The notes beneath the pieces were generated by a model, which was given only the letters and a program-made list of their open reading frames with translations, searched no databases and was not told where the DNA came from. Of a stretch of 22,610 bases of DNA, positions 14,158-22,144 are shown piece after piece. Position 1 is the stretch's first letter. The number at the start of each line of letters is the position of its first letter. The DNA lies in the IMG/VR virus record IMGVR_UViG_3300048686_000071, positions 1-22,610 of that record, one strand, 5' to 3'. The DNA comes from a virus. The position numbers and the translations under genes are program-made.

Positions 14158-14176
14158 CCTGTGACTTAGTAACAGG
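14158..14176. promoter_or_regulatory. 19-bp near-palindrome overlapping the HNH gene SD
   Basis: The sequence cctgtgacttagtaacagg is a palindrome with eight of nine pairs matching. On the minus strand its end is part of the AGGAG SD of the HNH gene. It could be an operator for a repressor, or an RNA hairpin that hides the SD. A weak sigma70-like pair lies just upstream (-35 TTGTTT at 14200-14205, -10 TACATT at 14178-14183, 16-bp spacing). Confidence 0.4.
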
Positions 14177-14203
14177 TAATGTACCACACTTCTTGTAAGA
14201 AAC

Positions 14204-14227
14204 AAAAAACCCCGCCGGAGCGGGGTT
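14204..14227 (-). terminator. Intrinsic terminator after the major capsid gene
   Basis: On the minus strand AACCCCGC (from 14227) and GCGGGGTT (to 14208) form an eight-pair, GC-rich stem with a TCCG loop, followed directly by TTTTTTG. The T-run lies at 14204-14209. This is a textbook Rho-independent terminator, placed 25 bases after the capsid stop codon. It should limit read-through into the HNH and downstream genes. Confidence 0.93.
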
Positions 14228-14241
14228 CTCTGTGCTAAGTG

Positions 14242-14257
14242 CTTGATTTACATCAAG
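14242..14257. promoter_or_regulatory. Perfect 6-bp-arm palindrome matching the FNR-box consensus
   Basis: cttgatttacatcaag has six-base arms around TTAC. The inner part, TTGAT-N4-ATCAA, is a full match to the FNR/ANR consensus. It overlaps the stop codon of the capsid gene (14253-14255) and precedes the terminator. It could be a protein site, a small RNA hairpin at the 3' end of the capsid message, or chance. Confidence 0.35.
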
Positions 14258-15161
14258 CTCCTTGCGAACCAAAAATGCCTAGAGGGTCCGAAACCCCGAA
14301 TGAATAACGCTCACGGGCTTTGTACCGCACGTTTCCGGTATCGAAGTCTCCATCCATTCCAGTCTGCATGGGTGTCCGCACGAAGTGTTTCAATCCATTG
14401 GGCACATCGGTGGTAAGGAACCAGCCGTTTGTGTCAGTCAAGAAGTGGTTGATGGTGTATCCCTCTGGGATCGAACCGTTGTTCTTGATGGCGTTGATGT
14501 CGTTGTTGTTAGTACCGACACGGAGTTCGGTTTCTAACAGACGCGTAGCCACGAACTGGAGGTTCGGAGGAACGATGAGCTTGCGTGGGCGAGCTGCGAT
14601 CAACAGACCACGTTCGTCCGTCCACCCTGCGATTTGAATGACTGCGTTTTCCAACGAAGTCTCATTCAAGTCAGCCTGGGTAGCAGGCGTGTTGCTGTTA
14701 GTGCCGCCGGATACAAGAGGATGTGCTGTAGAGAACAGAGGCTGTCCATCACCGTAAGTAACGGTAGATGCCCATCCGTTGTTCAACACTGCTGCACCCT
14801 TAACTTGTTTCGTGTATGCCATAGCGCGAGCAAGCGCTTTGGTATAACGCGAACTGAGCGAGTCGTACAGGTTGTCTTCAATCGCTTCTTCAGTGACTGA
14901 AAAGCCCATCGCAATCGTCTCATGGGTGTAGCGAGCCGTCCAAGCTTCCTGCGCGTTGTCATAAGCAATCGCAGAACCTTCGTTCTTGACCGGTGCGGCC
15001 GAGAATCCAGACAGCTTGGTTTCCTCTTCAAACGAACGCTCAGAGGTCTCGGTTTCGTAGATCTCTTTGTGTTCTTCGCCATAGCGAGCGTACTCAAGAC
15101 CGAACAGTGCGTTCAGGCCGGGGAGCAGCTCTTTCAATAGTTGTGCGCGTGAAATAGCCAT
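14253..15161 (-). CDS. Major capsid protein, Mu gpT-like
   Basis: This is a 302-residue shell protein. It starts MAISRAQLLKELLPGLNALF, with EEHKEIYETETSERSFEEET near 29-48 and FSAAPVKNEG, then the helix TEEAIEDNLYDSLSSRYTKA. GDGQPLFSTAHPLVSGGTNS (residues 137-156) is the hallmark seen in Mu-like gpT and related major head proteins. It ends GNVRYKARERYSFGVSDPLG. It is expected to have an HK97-type fold and to assemble with the scaffold protein. It has GGGGA upstream of ATG 15159-15161. It is followed by a strong terminator, as in T7 after gene 10. The length suits the family, and I see no N-terminal delta domain or protease gene here. Confidence 0.92.
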   Translation of the reverse strand: MAISRAQLLKELLPGLNALFGLEYARYGEEHKEIYETETSERSFEEETKLSGFSAAPVKNEGSAIAYDNAQEAWTARYTHETIAMGFSVTEEAIEDNLYDSLSSRYTKALARAMAYTKQVKGAAVLNNGWASTVTYGDGQPLFSTAHPLVSGGTNSNTPATQADLNETSLENAVIQIAGWTDERGLLIAARPRKLIVPPNLQFVATRLLETELRVGTNNNDINAIKNNGSIPEGYTINHFLTDTNGWFLTTDVPNGLKHFVRTPMQTGMDGDFDTGNVRYKARERYSFGVSDPLGIFGSQGA

Positions 15162-15172
15162 TTATGTTCCCC

Positions 15173-15841
15173 TTACAGACCGACTGGGTTGTTGTACGCA
15201 TGACCACCCGTCACCACGCCAGTCGCTTGCACCACATAGGCTGCATTGAACTTAACAATGACTTCTGGATAGTACAGCGTGCTGCTATAGGTGAATGCCG
15301 TGTCAGGCACCACATCAATGATTCGCAACGGCAAAGTCTGGGTCGTTGCACCGCTAGCAATATCTACTGCATAGCGTGAATCTTTGGTTGTGGTATTCAG
15401 GGTGTTTGCAACCATAGCTACGTTTAAACCGATGTCGGTATAAGTGAAGCCAGAGGTTGTTGAAACAACCGTCGTGCCGCTAACGCCGCAAACTTGGAAC
15501 AACTGATCTGGATCTTCACAGATGTAAGCAACAATGTAGGTGTTGCTTGCTACTGCGGTTCCAGAGATCCAAGCTTGTGAGAAGGTCGGCTGACCAGTCA
15601 CAGACGAGACAAACGTACAGCCCATAAACACACCAGCAAAACCAGTGGTCGGGGCAGTAGTTGTTTCGGTACAAACGACAACGCAACCGTTGGCGTCAAA
15701 CTTCACAGGGTCACCAAAGCCAATACTTGAAGCGCTGGAGTTTACGATCCGGCGCTGACGAGTGGCTCCGGCAAACACCTGACCGCCGATCAAATTGACC
15801 GGACGCAGGCCATATGGGCCTGAAATAGTCGGGTAAGCCAT
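15173..15841 (-). CDS. Putative head decoration or minor capsid protein
   Basis: This 222-residue protein starts MAYPTISGPYGLRPVNLIGG, continues QVFAGATRQRRIVNSSASSI and GFGDPVKFDANGCVVVC, and ends AAYVVQATGVVTGGHAYNNP. The 'G-L-x-P-V-x-x-x-G-x-x-x-x-G-x-x-R-x-x-x-I...G-D-x-V' start is one I recognise in small beta-barrel virion proteins encoded immediately before the capsid gene. GGAG lies seven bases before ATG 15839-15841. It ends 11 bases before the capsid gene. A decoration or capsid-stabilising role is inferred from order and beta-rich composition. Confidence 0.8.
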   Translation of the reverse strand: MAYPTISGPYGLRPVNLIGGQVFAGATRQRRIVNSSASSIGFGDPVKFDANGCVVVCTETTTAPTTGFAGVFMGCTFVSSVTGQPTFSQAWISGTAVASNTYIVAYICEDPDQLFQVCGVSGTTVVSTTSGFTYTDIGLNVAMVANTLNTTTKDSRYAVDIASGATTQTLPLRIIDVVPDTAFTYSSTLYYPEVIVKFNAAYVVQATGVVTGGHAYNNPVGL

Positions 15842-15861
15842 TTAATTACTCCAAATGAGGT

Positions 15862-16302
15862 TTATCTCTTACCGAATCGGACCTCGGACCGTTTCTCATT
15901 AAAGAGCGGCATCCTTGGGTCGTTTTCGCGCATGAAATTACTGTCCACACTCTGCATCCAATCACGAGCTTGCTGCATGTAATAACCATTACGTTGCTCG
16001 ACCATCTCTACAGGGGCGCGGCACAGCATTAATCCACCAATCTCAATGTTTCCGGTTTGAGGTCCGGTTGCGAGCATCGCTCGGGCTACTTCTGGATACT
16101 CTTCCCATTTGCATGGTTCAAATCCATCTTGGTGACGGGTTGCCACATTTCTGGCGTCTGCCTGTCCAAGGATGGACGTTCTGACCCAGCGGTGCTTCCA
16201 GCCGTCTCGCGGGAGAGGATCAGGCAATGAGCTGGGCGGCTTCCACTGTTTAGGACGCTCCGTTTGTTCACGGTTCTGTACTTCACGGGATTCGCGGCTC
16301 AT
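15862..16302 (-). CDS. Conserved phage protein of unknown function (head module)
   Basis: This is a 146-residue charged protein: MSRESREVQNREQTERPKQW, then KPPSSLPDPLPRDGWKHRWV, RTSILGQADARNVATRHQDG, FEPCKWEEYPEV and the end PRMPLFNEKRSEVRFGKR. 'W-x-P-P-S-x-L-P-x-P-x-x-x-x-G-x-x-x-R-W-V-R...G-x-A-D-x-x-N-V-x-x-x-x-x-x-G-x-x-x' is a phage pattern I know without a function. The ATG overlaps the scaffold stop (ATGA), with AAGGA five bases upstream. Tight coupling to the scaffold gene suggests a role in prohead assembly. No catalytic triad or zinc site is seen. Confidence 0.75.
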   Translation of the reverse strand: MSRESREVQNREQTERPKQWKPPSSLPDPLPRDGWKHRWVRTSILGQADARNVATRHQDGFEPCKWEEYPEVARAMLATGPQTGNIEIGGLMLCRAPVEMVEQRNGYYMQQARDWMQSVDSNFMRENDPRMPLFNEKRSEVRFGKR

Positions 16303-17243
16303 AGTTTTCCTTCCATACGGAGTTTTGCCAATTCCTTGGCGTAATGTTCAAGCGGCACTCCAATCCTGCGGGCAGCGTTAGCTTCCGAGGCGGTCAGTCT
16401 CAATTTTTTAGGTGGCGAGCTGCGCGTTGCCGGGGCAACCACCGAACTAGCAGGCTTGCGGTAAGACTCTGGCCCAGCCTGTTTGCCAAAGTATTCAGGG
16501 AATTTCTCCCTCATGCGAGCGTCTATTCGCTCGTAATATTCGTCAGTCGCAGCATAGTTATCACCATGCTCTCGCGTAAGTTTCTTATGGACGCCCATAG
16601 CAAAATGAGACATCTCATCATCCACTCCAGGATCGCCTGATTGCCCAAACCACGGGTTACTAGCTTTCCAGCGCGAGGCTCTGTTATCAACATACTGCGG
16701 AGGACTTGGTTGATTATATGTTTGATTTTCTACAGATTGCAACTGTTCTTGTGCAGCAGGCTTAAATCCCTTAACGCGTTCAGCCTTAATAACTGCTTTA
16801 CTCAGTTCCTCTTGGGCCGTTGTAATCTTGTCGGCGTCACCTGTATACAACGCTTCTTTGTATTTGCGTTTGGCTTCATCGAGTTCTTTCTCGGTCGCCA
16901 CTTGCATCGTTTTAATAAGCGTTGATTCGCCGGTGGTTAACTTCTCTTTGAGTTTGTTGTTTTCCTCAGCAATCTGTTTGGCATAAGCAATTGCAGCCTC
17001 ACGCTCACGGAACGCCTCTTCTTTTGCTCGGCGCTCATCATGTCTGGCGTGTGTTAATTGCTGTATGCGCTTTTTGACGTTGTCTGAATACTGACGGATT
17101 TCGTCATCAGGTATATCTTCAGGATCGCTTTTGATAGGCGTCGCGTTTTTATCTAGCTCCGGGCGATCATCAATAATTTCAACTTCGGCCGGACCTTCGC
17201 CTTCTACTTCTACTTCGATTCTTCCTTCTTGCTCTGCTGCCAT
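16299..17243 (-). CDS. Scaffolding protein
   Basis: From the ATG at 17241-17243 (AAGGAG five bases upstream) the product has 314 residues. A longer start at 17291 has no such support. Residues 1-50 are acidic (RIEVEVEGEGPAEVEIIDD). Residues 50-165 are a long charged coiled coil (ERRAKEEAFREREAAIAYAK). NPWFG lies at 196-200. A helix-rich C-terminus holds ASEANAARRIGVPLEHYAKE. This acidic, coiled-coil, basic-helix plan and its place between portal and capsid genes are typical of phage internal scaffolds. The C-terminal helices would be expected to bind the capsid protein. It is expected to leave or be lost as DNA is packaged. Confidence 0.87.
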   Translation of the reverse strand: MAAEQEGRIEVEVEGEGPAEVEIIDDRPELDKNATPIKSDPEDIPDDEIRQYSDNVKKRIQQLTHARHDERRAKEEAFREREAAIAYAKQIAEENNKLKEKLTTGESTLIKTMQVATEKELDEAKRKYKEALYTGDADKITTAQEELSKAVIKAERVKGFKPAAQEQLQSVENQTYNQPSPPQYVDNRASRWKASNPWFGQSGDPGVDDEMSHFAMGVHKKLTREHGDNYAATDEYYERIDARMREKFPEYFGKQAGPESYRKPASSVVAPATRSSPPKKLRLTASEANAARRIGVPLEHYAKELAKLRMEGKL

Positions 17244-17253
17244 AACAGCTCCT

Positions 17254-17628
17254 TTATGCGCGGCTATACCCGCGTGGGTCTTCAACAACACCTTCTACAG
17301 TGTCATCATTAATCAGCCTAAACTCACGGCCATGAATTTTGAATCGCGTGCCTGAGTAAGCACGTACCAACACAAAATCACCTTCTTTGCACCACGGGCC
17401 TGTAGGAAACTTTGCAGCATCCTTATAGCAATCCGGGCCTTGTTTGATAACAAACAACACCACCGTGCTGAACTCTTCAAGCTTGGTTAACGCGTCAGGC
17501 TTTAGAATTCCGTTGGCAAATTTGTCTTCAACTTCTGGCAAAGCACACAACATGCGATAGCCCGTTGGATTAGGCAATTGCGTAGCTTCTTGCTGCTCTT
17601 CTTCGGTAATTTCCGACAGATCAGTCAT
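17254..17628 (-). CDS. Phage GroES-like co-chaperonin
   Basis: This 124-residue protein matches the GroES fold in order. PTGYRMLCALPEVEDKFANG then ILKPDALTKLEEF corresponds to the first strand and mobile loop: NGILKP lines up with GGIVL of GroES. STVVLFVIKQGPDCY resembles the central strand. KEGDFVLVRAYSGTRFKIHG then REFRLINDDTVEGVV matches the V-x-x-G-D-x-V-x-x-x-x-x-G...x-L-x-x-x-x-D-x-x-x-x-V end. About 20 extra acidic residues precede the fold. It probably acts with the host GroEL to fold capsid protein, as T4 gp31 does. Two ATGs compete at the start; the second (17628) has better SD spacing. It lies directly before the scaffold gene. Confidence 0.85.
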   Translation of the reverse strand: MTDLSEITEEEQQEATQLPNPTGYRMLCALPEVEDKFANGILKPDALTKLEEFSTVVLFVIKQGPDCYKDAAKFPTGPWCKEGDFVLVRAYSGTRFKIHGREFRLINDDTVEGVVEDPRGYSRA

Positions 17629-17809
17629 CATATTCCTTCATTCGGTTAGCAAGGTCTTCGTTAATGCGTCTTGCAATCAAAAGACCTTGAATCTGACCGC
17701 AGACGAATTTGTATTCTTCAAACGACTTCATACTTCCTTGTGCAAGCTGTTCTTCCGCATAACGGATTTGCTTGTTTATCTCCAGGTTGACAGCTTCATA
17801 AAACTCCAT
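17621..17809 (-). CDS. 62-aa helical phage protein
   Basis: This short helical protein reads MEFYEAVNLEINKQIRYAEE, QLAQGSMKSFEEYKFVCGQI, QGLLIARRINEDLANRMKEY and DD. The form 'S-F-E-E-Y-K-x-V-C-G-Q-I-x-G-L-x-x-A-R' is one I recognise as conserved between portal and downstream head genes in environmental phages. Function unknown. The ATG at 17807-17809 overlaps the portal stop (ATGA), and its stop overlaps the co-chaperonin start. A GTG just upstream is an alternative start that I do not favour. Its tight linkage hints at a portal- or assembly-associated role. Confidence 0.8.
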   Translation of the reverse strand: MEFYEAVNLEINKQIRYAEEQLAQGSMKSFEEYKFVCGQIQGLLIARRINEDLANRMKEYDD

Positions 17810-20196
17810 CACTGACCCCGCTGGATTTCCGCAGCCTTGTCAATCATCTTGACTTGGTTGTTTTGATTATTGATGCGCTCGTTAGAAGCCAAGCGCTCTT
17901 GCTCCAACATCACTTTCTGAGCCTGTGCTTGTTGTTTCAATTGAATATCAGCCGCGTCTTTTGCTGCTTCACGCTGTTCACGCGCCGCTTTAATTTCCAA
18001 TTCTTTTTGCTGCATTTGAACAACAGGATCTTGTTGAGCCTGCATGTTTTGGGCCATTTGCGCTTGTTGCGTGTTTTGTTGCAACAACTGTTGGGCCGCT
18101 TGAGCCGCCAATCGGGAGACTTGAACTTCAAAGTCTTCTGGCATCCGCGTATTTGGCGGTGGTAACGGTACACCTAACTGCTCTTCCATCTTGCGGCGAT
18201 ACAGGAATGCCAAATGCTCGTTCACATGCGCCATAGCAGCAGCCATCATCTGGCCGGACATTGGGTTTTGTTGCATCTGTTGTCGTAGCAACGGATCATT
18301 GAGTGCAGCCATATGCACAGCAATATGTGCATCGTGATCCTGATAAATAAACGCTTTCACAGGCTTCATGTTCAAAATGTCCATGTTTTCTGTGATTGGG
18401 TCACGGGGCTCTTGCTGTTTGGTCACTGGTATGAGTTTGTCTATTTCTTTAATACCCAATACACCTAGCATCCTTTTATGCAACTCCGGCATGTCGTAGA
18501 TCTGCGGGGCTTGTGCTGCTAGCTGCAACACCGCTTGATATTGCGTAACTCGCTGGGCAAGTGTCGTTGCATTTGGATCAGAGACAGGGATGACGTCTAC
18601 ATTGTCATAATCTGCCTGTTTTACCATTCTGCCTATCGGTGAATCAACATCGTAGTTATATTCAGACGGCAAATAATCTCTGATAATAGCGGCTAATAAT
18701 TTAAACTCCTGGCGCATTGAATAATGCAAACGCGCCTGTACCGCAGACATTACTTTTAATGTGCGCTCTAATACTGCTAATGTTGTTCCTACTGGGGTAT
18801 TTGCAGATAAATCACTGATTTGCATATCTGCGGTTGCTGCAAACCGGCGTCCTTCTTCAACAATTGTTTTAAGCAATTCAAAAAGAACCTGACTTGGTTC
18901 TTTATAGGGCAGCGGAAGGATGTTGTCCCTAATAGAACCAGATGGGACATCTACGTCTCTAAACTCCCCTGGTGATATTGGCGTGTCGTCACCTTTAACA
19001 CGCAAGCCGCGTGATTTTAATCCGCCGGGTAAATTAGATAATGTGCCTGCATCAACTAACTGCCTAATTAATGATGTGCCGGATTTTGAAAATCCACCAA
19101 CTAAATGTATTAATCCAAACCCATAAAAACCAAATCCAGGTATATATATGTAATGGGTATAATGCATCCGTTTTAATTTAAGCGGATCGTCGTCATACCA
19201 GTTTCTACGTATTGCTAATATCTTGCTTGTGCCTTTATCAATGGTCACAATATAAGGCAGCGCGATACCAGTTGGGCCTTGTTTGTCTGAGTCCTCAAAT
19301 CCTGGCAGATCTAAGTCAACACACATTTCAAGGATGCGGTAACGATCATCCATTGTGGCTGACATGCCTTGTTCTTCAGCCTTGCGCTTTTCAATATCGT
19401 CAAGAACAGTTGTTGGCTCACCAAGATCGATGTCGCGCCACAGTCCTGCGTGCTGAAGTTTTTTAACTTCGTTCTTTGTTTTACGCATGATTTGCGTAAT
19501 GCGTGGCGAAGACCGCAACTCTGTTGCGCCATAGGGCACGACAAGATCTTCCGCAGGCACAAACATAGATACCTGTCTGCCTAGAGACGGATCGTAGTAG
19601 ACCTTTTTAAATGCTGAGCCGGCTAAGGCTAACGACCAAAGCATCTTTTCATGTTCGGGTCGGTACTCTGGCATTTGTTCTGTTAGACGCCAGTTCATGT
19701 CTTCTTTGACTCGCTCGGCTGCGTCTTCTTTTTCTTTGCTTAATACGCCAACGATTTGCGTTTTTACAGGACCGGACGCAGGGAATGTTTCCATAATGGA
19801 TTCGGCCTGGAAACGGACTGCTGCTTCGGATAGCAACGGATAGAACACACCGCAGGCTCCCGGCCAGGGTTCTGTACGATCCTCATACTTTAGTCCTAGT
19901 AACTTCAAACCATCAACATACGTATCCACCCACTCTTTCCTGGATGACTGATCGGTTTCGTAGTCATCAAGTAAGTCTGATGCAATGGTACTTAGCTCAC
20001 GCTCGTCAATATATTCCGCTAGATTGGCGTCATGGTCTGTTGGGTATTCAGGTTCGTGTTCAAGCGTAATTTCCACGCCGTCTGTTGCAATCGTGACAGA
20101 CTCAGGGTCTTCAATTTCAATCTCCACTTCGGTTGGTTCATCCATAGCGGCGTCCAAACCAAGGGGTGCGGGGTAGAGTGCGGGTGCAATTGCCAT
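17809..20196 (-). CDS. Portal protein
   Basis: This 795-residue protein has an acidic N-terminus (DEPTEVEIEIEDPESVTIAT), then RKEWVDTYVDGLKLLGLKYE, TEPWPGACGVFYPLLSEAAV and RFQAESIMETFP. The core includes RPEHEKMLWSLALAGSAFKK and VYYDP, the stem-type region GFGFYGFGLIHLVGGFSKSG, then NLPGGLKSRGLRVKGDDTPI. The last roughly 110 residues are Gln/Ala-rich helix (barrel or crown region). Such length, the 'G-A-C-x-x-x-Y-P-L-L-x-E-A-x-x-x-F-Q-A-E' segment and the Gln-rich end match large P22-like or podovirus portals. It forms the DNA gate at one vertex and binds terminase and the adaptors. Two ATGs abut; the second (20196) has AGGAG at five bases. Confidence 0.9.
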   Translation of the reverse strand: MAIAPALYPAPLGLDAAMDEPTEVEIEIEDPESVTIATDGVEITLEHEPEYPTDHDANLAEYIDERELSTIASDLLDDYETDQSSRKEWVDTYVDGLKLLGLKYEDRTEPWPGACGVFYPLLSEAAVRFQAESIMETFPASGPVKTQIVGVLSKEKEDAAERVKEDMNWRLTEQMPEYRPEHEKMLWSLALAGSAFKKVYYDPSLGRQVSMFVPAEDLVVPYGATELRSSPRITQIMRKTKNEVKKLQHAGLWRDIDLGEPTTVLDDIEKRKAEEQGMSATMDDRYRILEMCVDLDLPGFEDSDKQGPTGIALPYIVTIDKGTSKILAIRRNWYDDDPLKLKRMHYTHYIYIPGFGFYGFGLIHLVGGFSKSGTSLIRQLVDAGTLSNLPGGLKSRGLRVKGDDTPISPGEFRDVDVPSGSIRDNILPLPYKEPSQVLFELLKTIVEEGRRFAATADMQISDLSANTPVGTTLAVLERTLKVMSAVQARLHYSMRQEFKLLAAIIRDYLPSEYNYDVDSPIGRMVKQADYDNVDVIPVSDPNATTLAQRVTQYQAVLQLAAQAPQIYDMPELHKRMLGVLGIKEIDKLIPVTKQQEPRDPITENMDILNMKPVKAFIYQDHDAHIAVHMAALNDPLLRQQMQQNPMSGQMMAAAMAHVNEHLAFLYRRKMEEQLGVPLPPPNTRMPEDFEVQVSRLAAQAAQQLLQQNTQQAQMAQNMQAQQDPVVQMQQKELEIKAAREQREAAKDAADIQLKQQAQAQKVMLEQERLASNERINNQNNQVKMIDKAAEIQRGQ

Positions 20197-20204
20197 CATG
20201 GCTC

Positions 20205-20630
20205 CTAAATTAAAGCGACGTTACCGCCATGTTTATAGTCTTGTGGCATCAAGACGCGCTGCGGCGCTTTCAAATAAATATCATCGTCTGACAGACCCAT
20301 GTCTTTTGCAGACTGGATTATTTGAATGTATTTGTGAGCGCCTATGTCATGCGGACGCTGCGTCATCATTTCTTTTACAACATTGAGGAAATTAGGATTA
20401 TCGGGCCAAGCAGCAGTTCCTTTACCTTGCCCAATAGAATCATTGTAAGCAGAAACTAGTGAAAACCCTTTAGTTGGATCTGTACTAAAACCCCCTGATT
20501 CATCGCCTTGGTTAGTCACACGAAATGCTTTTGCAGCAAGAAGCTTGTCAAAGTTCAAAGGTCTGTAATCAACTGACAATTTTTGGTTATCTGATGTCAA
20601 ATGTCTGTACTTTTCTGGATCAATTGGCAT
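20205..20630 (-). CDS. Unknown protein between terminase and portal
   Basis: This is a 141-residue protein. It starts MPIDPEKYRHLTSDNQKLSV, continues DYRPLNFDKLLAAKAFRVTN, QGDESGGFSTDPTKGFSLVS, AYNDSIGQGKGTAAWPDNPN, HDIGAHKYIQIIQSAKDMGL and ends MPQDYKHGGNVALI. The final 14 residues resemble C-terminal peptides of other phage virion proteins and include a basic-GG motif. I do not recognise a family with confidence. The start follows TAGGAG, which also holds the stop codon of the terminase gene. Its position suggests a packaging or portal-region function. Confidence 0.7.
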   Translation of the reverse strand: MPIDPEKYRHLTSDNQKLSVDYRPLNFDKLLAAKAFRVTNQGDESGGFSTDPTKGFSLVSAYNDSIGQGKGTAAWPDNPNFLNVVKEMMTQRPHDIGAHKYIQIIQSAKDMGLSDDDIYLKAPQRVLMPQDYKHGGNVALI

Positions 20631-20638
20631 GTCGGCTC

Positions 20639-22144
20639 CTAGTAATAGCTGTGTCGTCGGGGGTTTATTGGACGATCATCGGCGTCATCCGATTGAAGTG
20701 ACAAAAAACCGCCGGTACGGAAGCGTAGCAAGGCTTGGGTTGTTGAGTCCACTAGGTCATCATGCTCGCCAGCAGGAAAAGCTGCAACTTCTTCAATCAA
20801 TTCGTCTGCAAACTTGCGATCTGGCACCCAAATCCGCCCTGAAGCAAACAAATCTGCTACTGCATTGAGCCTAACAATCTTGTCATTACCCTTAGTCGGC
20901 GTAAATTCGCTCACCGGTATGCCCATTTTCCGTAATTCAAAGATCAATGGACTTCCTGCGGCCTTGGCTTCTACCAAAAACACATCAGGTTGCCATTCCA
21001 TGTACGTTTCATAGGCTTTTTGCTTCAATTCGGGAAACTCATAGCGGTCTTTGAAGGCATCTAACAGGATAATGTTGGTATCACCATCTTCATTGGTCCA
21101 TATGCCCCAGGTTGTACAGGCGGAAAAGTCCGCTCGCTGGCTTTTTAGGAACGCCGTATCCCAACTTTGCAGTACAAAATCACATGCAGGCGGTCTATCA
21201 GACTCCCAACGCTTCCACCATTCCCGCTTAACAATCGCACCTTCTTCTGCTGTGGGTTGTTGTTGATACTGAGCAAGCCATTTACCAACGGGTAGCTCTT
21301 CTTTTAACGCCATCAGCTCTTCTATTCGCCAAAACTCCGGCCATAAAGATCTTCCTGACGGCAAAATAGCTGGCAATTCAATAATCTTCCACTCATCTCC
21401 GCCACGCGTACCACTGGCCTTAATCACTTGACCCGTCAAATCCCTTAACGACCATCGTGTCATCACAATGACAATCCGCCCACCCGGTTGTAAACGCTGT
21501 CTCGGCCCTGACGTATACCACTCATACACCGCATCAAAGACTTCAGGCTTATGTGCAGCTAATCTTGCTTCCTGCTCCGAATGAGGATCATCAATAATCA
21601 ATAGGTCAGCACCCTTACCTGTTACAGCACCGCCCACCCCAATCGCAAAATATTCACCACCTTTATTCGTAGACCATCGGCCCGCAGCCTTAGAATCCTG
21701 CTGAAGCTTTACTTCCTCAAACACCTTCTTATACTCATCCGAATTAACCAGATTCCTAACCTTTCTGCCAAATCCAACCGCCAGTTCTGCCGTATGGGAT
21801 GTCTGTATCACCTTCCTATCAGGAAAATTTCCCAAGAACCAAGCAGGCAAAGCAAACGACGCAAACTCACTCTTGGTATGCCGCGGCGGCATATTAATAA
21901 TCAGCCTTTTACAATCCCCAAATACCACCTCTTCAAACGCTTCAGCCACCAACTTATGGTGATAGCCCTCAATAAACCCAGGCCAAATCTGTTTTACAAA
22001 CGGCAAGAAATGATTCCTAGCCTGCTTCTTTACTTCCTCTTCCTCTAAACGGGCAATCTCCTCATACAAAAACGCCTGCTCCTCCTTCGTCAAAAGGTGC
22101 AAGTGTTTCATCGCCGCTTGAGCTAATTCCTTAAGATTTCCCAT
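20639..22144 (-). CDS. terL: Terminase large subunit
   Basis: This 501-residue protein is the ATP-driven DNA packaging motor with a nuclease. Walker A is MPPRHTKSE (P86-E93), with Walker B LLIIDDP (residues 181-187), a coupling motif MTRW (228-231), and a C-terminal RNase-H-like nuclease holding D329 (SWDTAF), E392 (VEAKAAG) and HDDLVDS (461-467; D462/D463/D466). The length is normal for a TerL. It starts at ATG 22142-22144 and overlaps the winged-helix gene by 14 bases. Its TAG stop lies inside the SD of the next gene. It should form a ring on the portal and cut concatemers. All key residues are present, so it is probably active. Confidence 0.96.
   Translation of the reverse strand: MGNLKELAQAAMKHLHLLTKEEQAFLYEEIARLEEEEVKKQARNHFLPFVKQIWPGFIEGYHHKLVAEAFEEVVFGDCKRLIINMPPRHTKSEFASFALPAWFLGNFPDRKVIQTSHTAELAVGFGRKVRNLVNSDEYKKVFEEVKLQQDSKAAGRWSTNKGGEYFAIGVGGAVTGKGADLLIIDDPHSEQEARLAAHKPEVFDAVYEWYTSGPRQRLQPGGRIVIVMTRWSLRDLTGQVIKASGTRGGDEWKIIELPAILPSGRSLWPEFWRIEELMALKEELPVGKWLAQYQQQPTAEEGAIVKREWWKRWESDRPPACDFVLQSWDTAFLKSQRADFSACTTWGIWTNEDGDTNIILLDAFKDRYEFPELKQKAYETYMEWQPDVFLVEAKAAGSPLIFELRKMGIPVSEFTPTKGNDKIVRLNAVADLFASGRIWVPDRKFADELIEEVAAFPAGEHDDLVDSTTQALLRFRTGGFLSLQSDDADDRPINPRRHSYY

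Noticed and set aside
14015-14272. 85-codon minus-strand frame across the end of the capsid gene and the HNH start
   Set aside because: It runs through the terminator and the HNH SD in another frame and has no family-like sequence.
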